This document shows, in pieces, positions 58,154-64,000 of a stretch of DNA of 64,000 nucleotides. The notes beneath the pieces were generated by a model. That model did no database searches, was not told the origin of the DNA, and saw only the letters and a program-made list of their open reading frames with translations. A program made the position numbers and the translations under genes. Origin of the DNA: JAAYBF01 sp963715445 (GTDB lineage Bacteria > Actinomycetota > Thermoleophilia > Solirubrobacterales > Thermoleophilaceae); NCBI GenBank assembly GCA_963715445.1, contig OY970240.1, positions 992,001-1,056,000 on the forward strand, in the 5' to 3' direction. Numbering within the stretch: position 1 is the first letter of the stretch; each line of letters begins with the position of its first letter.

Positions 58154-58243
58154 CCGTCGCGCGGCTGACAGCCAGGGCCGCGCCGGGGGCCCTTCCACAG
58201 ATCGCCCGGCGCAACGAAGCAGTGCCAAGAGAAAGGCAACTCA

Positions 58244-59959
58244 ATGAAACGCGCAATAGGCCTCGTGGCGGCAATGGCTGCCATGGCCTTGGGAGCGGCT
58301 CCGGCCGCCGCCGGACTGCCCGAGCTCCAGCAGACGCAGAGCAACGGCAGCGACGTGTCCCAAGGAAACAACAAGGCGACCGGTGGCGGTGCAAACGCCA
58401 CGGGTGGCAAAGGCGGTGACGCCAACACCGGCAACACGCAGGTGCTGAATGGCAACTCGATCGCAGTGGCGATCGGTGGCGATGACAGCTCCGCGTCTGC
58501 CAAGGGTGGCGACACCTCCGCCAAGAGCGGCGACGCCTACGGCGGTGACGGCGGGAACGCCGACGCCGACGGCGGTGACGCCAAGGTCGACAACGACGCC
58601 GACGTCGAGCAGGACAACGACGCCGACGGCAGCTCCAACGAGTCCGGGAACACGCAGGAGAACGGCTCGACGGTGGAGCAGGGTGGTAACGAGGTAACCG
58701 GTGGCGACGCGAATGCCACTGGCGGTGACGGCGGGAACGCCAACACCGGCAACACGCAGATCGGGAACGGCAACTCCGTTGCTCTCGCGATCGGTGGCAA
58801 GAAGAGCGAGGCGTCCTCGAAGGGTGGGGACACCTCCGCCAAGAGCGGCGATGCCTACGGCGGTGACGGCGGGAACGCCGACGCCGACGGCGGTGACGCC
58901 AAGGTCCACAACGACGCCGACGTCGATCAGGACAACGACGCCGAGCAGCACAACCGCCGCGACTGTGGTTGCGACAACGGTCACGGCGATTCGAAGGGCC
59001 ACCCGAAGGGTGACGACTCGTCGCAGAGCAACAGCTCGACGATCGACCAGGGTGGCAACACGGTGACCGGTGGCGAGGCGAACGCCACTGGCGGTAACGG
59101 CGGCAGCGCCGATACCGGCAACACCCAGAAGGGCAATGGCAACGCCTACGCCAAGGCCGAGCCGCAGGATGACAGCGCGCCATCCCCCTCCAAGGGGCAG
59201 GGGCACGACAAGGGCAACGGCCACGACTCGTGTGGTTGCAGCCATGGCGGGCACAGGCCCGACACCAGCAACGAGACGTCCTCGAAGGGTGGGGACACCT
59301 CGGCCAAGAGCGGCGATGCCTACGGCGGTGACGGCGGGAACGCCGACGCCGACGGCGGTGACGCCAAGGTCCACAACGATGCCGACGTCGATCAGTCCAA
59401 CCGGGTCAAGCAGGACAAGGGGCACGGTAGGACCTCGTCCGAGCCCGATCATCACGGCTGCGGCTGCGATGACAGGGGCCACGGCTCCAAGAAGGGGCAC
59501 GGCGAGGATCGCGGCCACGGCTGCGGTTGCGGCGACGAAAGCCGTCCAGAGCACGACGGCTCGAAGGTCGATCAGAGCAACAGCTCGACGATCGACCAGG
59601 GTGGCAACACGGTGACCGGCGGGAAGGCCGACGCCACTGGCGGTAACGGCGGCAACGCCGATACCGGCAACACCCAGAAGGGCAATGGCAACGCTTACGC
59701 CAAAAGCGAGCAGCGGGATTCCGGTCCCGGCAACCCGGACGGCGGCGGCAACAGTCGCAAGTCGTGCGGCTGTGGCCATGGCGGGCACAAGCCCGACACC
59801 GACAACGAGACGTCCGCCGAAGGTGGCGACACCTGGACCAAGAGCGGTGATGCCCACGGCGGTGACGGCGGGAGCGCCGACGCCGACGGCGGTGACGCCA
59901 AGGTCGACAACGACGCCGACGTCGAGCAGCTCAACACGCTGACGGGAGGCCGCCTCTAG
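58244..59959 (+). CDS. Modular acidic Gly/Asp/Asn-rich secreted protein with CGC/His motifs
   Basis: The protein has 571 residues. A signal peptide (RAIGLVAAMAAMALGAAPAAA) is followed by four A/B module pairs. A-blocks (about residues 31-78, 137-186, 261-305, 443-488) follow QSN-S-T-DQGGNTVTGG-ANATGG-GGNA-TGNTQ-GNGN. B-blocks (87-123, 193-229, 348-384, 526-562) read GGDTSAKSGDAYGGDGGNA followed by DADGGDAKV and NDADV. Between later modules, five Cys-Gly-Cys motifs flanked by His and Asp occur (about 241, 330, 406, 427, 508). The protein is very acidic and looks like a beta-solenoid or filament; metal binding by the CGC/His clusters is inferred. No known family is recognised. AGAGAAAGG precedes the ATG. 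Confidence 0.8.
   Translation: MKRAIGLVAAMAAMALGAAPAAAGLPELQQTQSNGSDVSQGNNKATGGGANATGGKGGDANTGNTQVLNGNSIAVAIGGDDSSASAKGGDTSAKSGDAYGGDGGNADADGGDAKVDNDADVEQDNDADGSSNESGNTQENGSTVEQGGNEVTGGDANATGGDGGNANTGNTQIGNGNSVALAIGGKKSEASSKGGDTSAKSGDAYGGDGGNADADGGDAKVHNDADVDQDNDAEQHNRRDCGCDNGHGDSKGHPKGDDSSQSNSSTIDQGGNTVTGGEANATGGNGGSADTGNTQKGNGNAYAKAEPQDDSAPSPSKGQGHDKGNGHDSCGCSHGGHRPDTSNETSSKGGDTSAKSGDAYGGDGGNADADGGDAKVHNDADVDQSNRVKQDKGHGRTSSEPDHHGCGCDDRGHGSKKGHGEDRGHGCGCGDESRPEHDGSKVDQSNSSTIDQGGNTVTGGKADATGGNGGNADTGNTQKGNGNAYAKSEQRDSGPGNPDGGGNSRKSCGCGHGGHKPDTDNETSAEGGDTWTKSGDAHGGDGGSADADGGDAKVDNDADVEQLNTLTGGRL
58334..59929 (+). repeat. Four A/B repeat modules in the acidic repeat protein
   Basis: B-blocks at 58502-58612, 58820-58930, 59285-59395 and 59819-59929 are nearly identical at the DNA level, 111 bases each. 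A-blocks at 58334-58477, 58652-58801, 59024-59158 and 59570-59707 are more divergent. The last two modules are longer because of CGC/His linkers. Confidence 0.85.
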
Positions 59960-60014
59960 CAGCGACCCTCCTCTCAGAGAAGCGAGCGGGCCTCGGTCCG
60001 CACAACAGAGGGAC

Positions 60015-60042
60015 GGCCTCGGCGGCGACAGCCGCCGGGGCC
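60015..60042 (+). terminator. Strong stem-loop after the acidic repeat gene
   Basis: GGCCTCGGCGGC-GACA-GCCGCCGGGGCC forms a 12-bp stem with one G-U pair and a 4-base loop, 55 bases past the stop codon. Confidence 0.7.
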
Positions 60043-60064
60043 TTGCCCTCGCCTAGGGCAAGGC
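60040..60064 (-). terminator. Hairpin at the end of the convergent membrane-protein gene
   Basis: GCCTTGCCCT-CGCCT-AGGGCAAGGC forms a 10-bp perfect stem that includes the stop codon of the minus-strand gene and abuts the previous hairpin, together making a two-sided barrier to transcription. Confidence 0.55.
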
Positions 60065-61495
60065 TCTCTCGACGACGCCCGGCAAGCCTGGCGCCGAGGC
60101 TGCGATGGTCGTTCGGGCACGACGCCGTACCTGCCATGCGCCGTAGCGGGCCAGTGGCGAGCGCGTCGTGTCGGCGATCGCCGACGAAGGCAGCCTGCCG
60201 CGCAGCGGGCTGGCGGGAACGCTGAAGATCAGGCCTTCGCCCGAGCCGGCGCTCTCCACATCGGCCAGCGGCAGGTGGGTCTCCCAGGCGAGCCGGGTCT
60301 GGAAAGCGCGGTTGACGCTGGGCGGGCCGACCGCCACCACGTGCTCGACGCCCCCGGCCCTATCGAGCGCGTCGGCCAGGCCGCGCTGGAGCCCGCTCAA
60401 CTCGCCGCTCAGCTCAAGCTGGCGGTCGAGCAGGTCGATGCGAGCGCCCGTCCAGGGCATGACGGCGGCCACGATCACCGCCGCCGCCGCGGCGCCCGCC
60501 GCCACGTGGACACGCCCGGCGGCCTGCACCGCCCAGGCAACGGCCAGGCCGGTGAGGATCGAGGCGGCCACAACCGCGGGTACGAAGTAGCGGGTGCTGC
60601 CCGAGAAGCCCGACTGCGTCATCAGCACGACCAGCGCCACCCAGCTGACGGCTACCGCGGCCAGGGCGAGGACGCGCCTGTCGCGCTTGTGGACGGCGAA
60701 CGCCGTGGCGGCGAGCACGCCCAGCTCCAGCGGGAAGCCGGCGATGCGGTGGGCGCGATCGAGCGCAGCCAGCCACGGCCGGTCGAGCGCCGAGAGGCTC
60801 CAAGGCGGCTCGCTGCTCGCCTTGCGCCCGGCGCCGAAGGGGTCGCCCGAGCCGATCCAGTCCGGCACCAGCCAAAGCGCCGGCAGCAAGACGGCGAGAC
60901 CGGCGGTCAGTCGGCGCAGACCGGGCTCGGCGCGCCACAGCCAGGACGCATAGAGCGCCAGGAAGGGGAACACCTCCGGCCGCAGCAGGCAGGCCAGGAG
61001 AACCGCCACCAGAGCCTGCGCGCGCCGCCCGTCGAGGTGGCGCTCGACCCCCCAGAGCATCAGCGCAACCGCCATCGGGACCTCGTTGCCGTGGGCCGCG
61101 TAGCGCAGCCACTGGGGAGCGCAGACGAGCGCCAGCGCAGCCACCCCGCCGGCCGCGATCCCGGTCCAGCGCCCCGGGCCGGCAAGCCGCCGCGCCACCC
61201 GGAAGACGAGCGCTATCGAGAGCAGCGCACCGGTGCGTGCGACCACCAGCCAGAGCGCCGCCGGCATGCCCTCGTCGATCAGCGAGAACGGCGCGAAGAG
61301 GGTGGTGAACAGGACCGGCAGCGGCTTCCATGAGGGTCCGCCGGTGGTGTCGAGGTCGAGCAGGGCCACCTCGCGCCCCCAGACGATCCACGCCCACGGA
61401 TCGAAGCTCGGCTCCGAGGGAAGCGCAAGCGAGACGGTGGCCAGAGCGACGCAGATGGCGAATAGCGCGGGCATTGCGACGACGGTATGCCGCAC
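60053..61495 (-). CDS. Polytopic membrane glycosyltransferase-like protein
   Basis: The protein has about 480 residues with ten to twelve transmembrane helices. The first extracellular loop has SEPSFDPWAWIVWGREVALLD with acidic residues, similar to the DE/D motifs of GT-C enzymes of the ArnT/PMT type. Further on are RYAAHGNEVPMAVALML and SGSTRYFVPAVV. It is probably a lipid-phosphate-sugar-dependent glycosyltransferase or relative; the donor and acceptor are unknown. The start is uncertain: GTG 61495, GTG 61525 or ATG 61474. Confidence 0.65.
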   Translation of the reverse strand: MRHTVVAMPALFAICVALATVSLALPSEPSFDPWAWIVWGREVALLDLDTTGGPSWKPLPVLFTTLFAPFSLIDEGMPAALWLVVARTGALLSIALVFRVARRLAGPGRWTGIAAGGVAALALVCAPQWLRYAAHGNEVPMAVALMLWGVERHLDGRRAQALVAVLLACLLRPEVFPFLALYASWLWRAEPGLRRLTAGLAVLLPALWLVPDWIGSGDPFGAGRKASSEPPWSLSALDRPWLAALDRAHRIAGFPLELGVLAATAFAVHKRDRRVLALAAVAVSWVALVVLMTQSGFSGSTRYFVPAVVAASILTGLAVAWAVQAAGRVHVAAGAAAAAVIVAAVMPWTGARIDLLDRQLELSGELSGLQRGLADALDRAGGVEHVVAVGPPSVNRAFQTRLAWETHLPLADVESAGSGEGLIFSVPASPLRGRLPSSAIADTTRSPLARYGAWQVRRRARTTIAASAPGLPGVVERALP

Positions 61496-61544
61496 CGCCG
61501 GCGATCCTGTGAAGGACTCGCGCACGAGATGTGAAGATCTCCCG

Positions 61545-63089
61545 CTAGCGGGACTGCTCGACGTAGCGCGCGAGCGCCTCGGCCTCGCTGCCGACCGGGC
61601 CGCCGACGCGCTGCGCGTCGCGCAGCGCGGGGAGCGTATCTCCGCTGGCCAGCAGCTCGTTGGCGACGACGGAGTAGACCCCGCCGGGCTCGATCTCATC
61701 GAGCGGGCCGGAGGCGTAGAGCGTCGGGTCCGGGCCGCCGAAGCGCTCGTCGGCGAGCAGCTCGAGCAGGATCCGCCCGCGCAGCTCCACCCGCACGAGC
61801 GGGAAGTCGTAGGCGTGAACCGCGAACAGCTCCTGGTAGAACAGCGGGCCGGCCTTCAGGTCGGCGCGCATGCTGCCCTGGTTGACGAGCGCGACATCGA
61901 CGTCCGCGTACGCGCGCTGGGCATCGGCGGCGAGCTGTCCGAGCTCGCCACCGGTACGCGTGAACGGGCGGTCGATGCCGCCTACGACGCGCTTCGCGAG
62001 CGGGGCGACACGGTCCGCGTAGCGCTCGACGAGCGCGCCGACCTTGCGGTCGGGACCGACGCTGGCGTGATTCGTGGAGGGAACGGCGGCCGACTTGGCG
62101 ACGACGTCGCCCGTGGCGGCGTCTATCGCCATGTCGACGCGGTCGTAGGCCACGCCGTACGACAGCGCCTCGACGACCAGCTTGTCGCCGCCCCCGCTCG
62201 CGTTGGGGACGCGCAGGTTGAGCAGCGAGTGGCTGTGGCCCGCGATCACCACATCCACCGCCGCGCTCATCTGCCTCGTCTCTCCGATGATCTCCCCCGC
62301 CGCGCTCTGAGCGTCGCCGGGCTCGGCGCTGGCGCCGGAGTGCGCGAGCACCACGATCGCCTCGACGCCGCGCTCGCGCAGCCCGGGAACCCAGCGGTTG
62401 ACGGCCTCGGAGATGTCCGTGAAGCGGAAGCGCGCCGCGTGGCGCGGAAGGAGGAAGTGAGGTGTGGACTGGGTGGTGACGCCGATGAAGCCGACCTTCA
62501 CGCCGGCCCGCTCGACGATCCCGAACGGCGGGAGCAGCGGGTGACCGTCACGGTCGATCGTGTTGGCGGCGAGGTACGGGAAGCTCGCCCCCGCGTACGT
62601 GGGCGACGAGGTGTTGACCAACCCGCCGCCGACGTCGCGCTTGAGCGCCTCGGGGCCGTTGCGCTGCCCGCCGCGCAGCAGTCTCAGCAGCTCGTCCCCG
62701 CCCTCGTCGAACTCGTGGTTGCCGACGGTGCCGATGTCGAACCCCATCTCGTTGGCCGCCTCGATCGCCGGCTCGTCGTGGAACCAGCTCGAGATGAGCG
62801 GCGAGGCGCCCACCATGTCACCGGCGTGCACCCTGATCGTGCGGCCGGGAATCGTCGCGCGGTCGAGGTGGGCCTCGAGCCAGGCCGCCCCTCCGATTCC
62901 GTCGCGCGGCGGCTCGAGGTGGCCGTGGAGGTCGTTGACGCCAAGCAGCCGGAGCTTCACGACTCCCTTGCGCTTGCCCTCGGCACCGCCGCCGGACGGC
63001 GGGTCCGCGCTGGCCGCGAGGCCGATCAGCGCCACGAGCAGCGCCGCTGCGAAAGCTGCGATCCCGGGGGCTAGATTGCGCAAGGTCAC
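61545..63089 (-). CDS. Exported 5'-nucleotidase/2',3'-cyclic phosphodiesterase family metallophosphatase
   Basis: This 514-residue protein with a signal peptide (IAAFAAALLVALIGLAASA) has a calcineurin-like N-domain: LLGVNDLHGHLEP (metal Asp, His), HAGDMVGASPL, IGTVGNHEFDEG (Asn-His), VLAHSG and VIAGHSHSLLN. The 5'-nucleotidase C-domain carries VNQGSMRADLKAGPLFYQEL. It hydrolyses extracellular nucleotides to nucleosides and phosphate. AGGAG lies 8 bases before GTG 63089. Confidence 0.93.
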   Translation of the reverse strand: MTLRNLAPGIAAFAAALLVALIGLAASADPPSGGGAEGKRKGVVKLRLLGVNDLHGHLEPPRDGIGGAAWLEAHLDRATIPGRTIRVHAGDMVGASPLISSWFHDEPAIEAANEMGFDIGTVGNHEFDEGGDELLRLLRGGQRNGPEALKRDVGGGLVNTSSPTYAGASFPYLAANTIDRDGHPLLPPFGIVERAGVKVGFIGVTTQSTPHFLLPRHAARFRFTDISEAVNRWVPGLRERGVEAIVVLAHSGASAEPGDAQSAAGEIIGETRQMSAAVDVVIAGHSHSLLNLRVPNASGGGDKLVVEALSYGVAYDRVDMAIDAATGDVVAKSAAVPSTNHASVGPDRKVGALVERYADRVAPLAKRVVGGIDRPFTRTGGELGQLAADAQRAYADVDVALVNQGSMRADLKAGPLFYQELFAVHAYDFPLVRVELRGRILLELLADERFGGPDPTLYASGPLDEIEPGGVYSVVANELLASGDTLPALRDAQRVGGPVGSEAEALARYVEQSR

Positions 63090-63150
63090 GTCGCGGGCTC
63101 CTATTCCCGCAAATTACGGAGAAGGGGACGCCCTCCTGTTAAGGGCTGTG

Positions 63151-64000
63151 TCAGCCGCGGTGAACGCTTCGTGAAGCCCGACGACCGCGAAAAGGCCCGG
63201 AAATCTCATATATCGCGCCGGGACCGGGCTCGCCGTCCGATCCGCCGGCGCGCTGGGAGGAGAAGTACATCCGCCCGCCCGACGGGTCGAACGTGACTCC
63301 GGTGAGCTCGGACCCGACGTGCTCCTCGCCGGTGACCGAGAGGAAGCGGGAGATCTGCCTGTCGCGCTCGATCACACCGATGTCGATCTCGTCGGCGTTG
63401 AGGTCCTCGCAGACGAACACCTCGCCGGCGCGGCTCGCGGTCAGCTGGTCAACCCGTAGCAGCGGCGCCGAGCGCGAGGCGAGGCCGTCGTAGATCACCT
63501 CGAACCGCCGGCTCGCGACGTCGTAGGCGTGGACGCGATGGTCGGCCGTGGTCGAGACGTAGACGGTCCCGTCGTCATGCCATAGCCCCTCGCCGCGCTT
63601 GAACTCCGTACTGCCCGGCACCTGACGCCGGGTCGGGGTGGTGATCGCCGCCGGGTCGGGGACCTCGGTCCAGCGCGTGCGGCCGGCTGGGTCGACGGTC
63701 GCGATCTCCAGAAGGCCGGTGCTCAGGTCCGGCCAGCGCTCGGGGGTGAAGCGGTAGAAGCCGCCGTCGACCAGGTCCTCGGTCAGGTAGACGCGCCGCT
63801 CGCGCGGATCGACTGCCGCCGCCTCGTGCTTGAAGGAGCCCATCGCCGGAAGCCGGGCGGCCTTGCGGGCGCCCGTGGGATCGCACTCCCAGACGTGGCC
63901 GCCCTCGACCTCCTCGCACGAGAGCCAAGTGCCCCACGGCGTGCCTCCGCCGGAGCAGTTCTGCAGGGTGTCGCTGAGGATGCGGTAGGCGTCGGCGATC
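63151..64000 (-). CDS. PhoX-family (DUF839) phosphatase-like protein, N-terminus outside the window
   Basis: About 283 C-terminal residues are visible; the frame is open to the window end. TLQNCSGGGTPWGTWLSCEE near 63905-63970 is the PhoX/DUF839 signature, and KHEAAAVDPRERRVYLTEDL is the matching Glu-His metal region. VYFSSQRAGG-like and FVCEDLNADEID strands belong to the same beta-propeller. PhoX enzymes are Ca/Fe alkaline phosphatases exported by Tat; the signal would lie outside the window. It may be co-transcribed with the nucleotidase (62 bases), both for phosphate scavenging. Confidence 0.82.
   Translation of the reverse strand, partial: IADAYRILSDTLQNCSGGGTPWGTWLSCEEVEGGHVWECDPTGARKAARLPAMGSFKHEAAAVDPRERRVYLTEDLVDGGFYRFTPERWPDLSTGLLEIATVDPAGRTRWTEVPDPAAITTPTRRQVPGSTEFKRGEGLWHDDGTVYVSTTADHRVHAYDVASRRFEVIYDGLASRSAPLLRVDQLTASRAGEVFVCEDLNADEIDIGVIERDRQISRFLSVTGEEHVGSELTGVTFDPSGGRMYFSSQRAGGSDGEPGPGAIYEISGPFRGRRASRSVHRG

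Noticed and set aside
58241..59857. A 538-codon open frame antisense to the modular acidic protein
   Set aside because: Its hydrophobic repeats are the complement of Gly/Asp/Asn codons. The sense protein has a signal peptide, ribosome-binding site and terminator, so the antisense frame is not a gene.
63099..63109. GGGAATAGGAG upstream of the 5'-nucleotidase as a third copy of the sulfur motif
   Set aside because: On the minus strand the AGGAG is simply the ribosome-binding site 8 bases before the GTG start, and the gene has no link to sulfur.

Overview
The window is about 64 kb of very GC-rich, gene-dense bacterial chromosome with short intergenic gaps and many 4-base start/stop overlaps. 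Several features point to a deep-branching, high-GC actinobacterium of the Thermoleophilia/Solirubrobacterales type: a mycobacterial-style 2-oxoglutarate decarboxylase/E2-E1 fusion, an Hrp1-like CBS protein, ThyX instead of ThyA, a DUF4333 lipoprotein, and secreted proteins with Arg/Lys-rich C-terminal beta domains. That assignment is inference from gene content; no rRNA is present. There is one tRNA, tRNA-Asp(GTC). I see no phage, transposase, integrase or CRISPR array.

Layout. 1-10.7 kb holds the 3' end of a PhoD-like phosphatase, thyX, an RTX-like secreted protein, rpe, membrane proteins, a frameshifted short-chain dehydrogenase, an ArsC-like protein with the fluoride channel crcB, an Hrp1-like CBS protein, a PfpI protein and a FAD/Rieske oxidoreductase. 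10.7-18.7 kb is a complete Kdp potassium system on the minus strand. Its gene order is smORF-kdpF-kdpA-kdpC-kdpB-kdpD(N), preceded by a separate kdpD-type kinase and kdpE, so KdpD is split into two proteins at opposite ends of the cluster. corA follows on the other strand.

19.7-24.8 kb is a cell-surface locus: an ice-binding-type DUF3494 protein behind a sequence that closely matches the class I cyclic-di-GMP (GEMM) riboswitch, an L,D-transpeptidase, an HD-GYP phosphodiesterase with a degenerate receiver, and a collagen-like protein whose leader may be a second, divergent GEMM element. 24.8-33.8 kb holds secreted proteins, a universal stress protein, a ZIP transporter, bcp, an amidohydrolase/cysteine-dioxygenase pair, an Fpg-like glycosylase, an exonuclease III, an RpiB-like protein and an Rrf2 regulator with no cysteines. 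33.8-37.5 kb is a sulfate ABC-transporter operon.

37.6-51 kb is housekeeping: an aminoglycoside-phosphotransferase-fold kinase paired with a HAD hydrolase, cyclophilin, a DEAD helicase, quinone oxidoreductase, a PfkB kinase, citrate synthase, metF and a metallo-beta-lactamase/FAD-oxidase pair. 51.0-55.4 kb is one 1445-residue gene fusing two lipoyl domains, a peripheral-subunit-binding domain, an E2 acyltransferase core and the 2-oxoglutarate dehydrogenase E1. This is essentially a whole 2-oxoglutarate dehydrogenase minus E3, and more complete than the known mycobacterial Kgd. 56.3-64 kb holds the tRNA, two repetitive secreted proteins (one a striking four-module acidic Gly/Asp/Asn protein with His-flanked Cys-Gly-Cys motifs), a membrane glycosyltransferase-like protein, a 5'-nucleotidase and the C-terminal part of a PhoX-family protein.

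The most interesting items are the lipoyl-containing Kgd fusion, the candidate cyclic-di-GMP riboswitches beside an HD-GYP gene and secreted proteins, the rearranged Kdp cluster with its extra micro-ORF, and the modular CGC/His repeat protein. No gap between genes exceeds about 300 bases.
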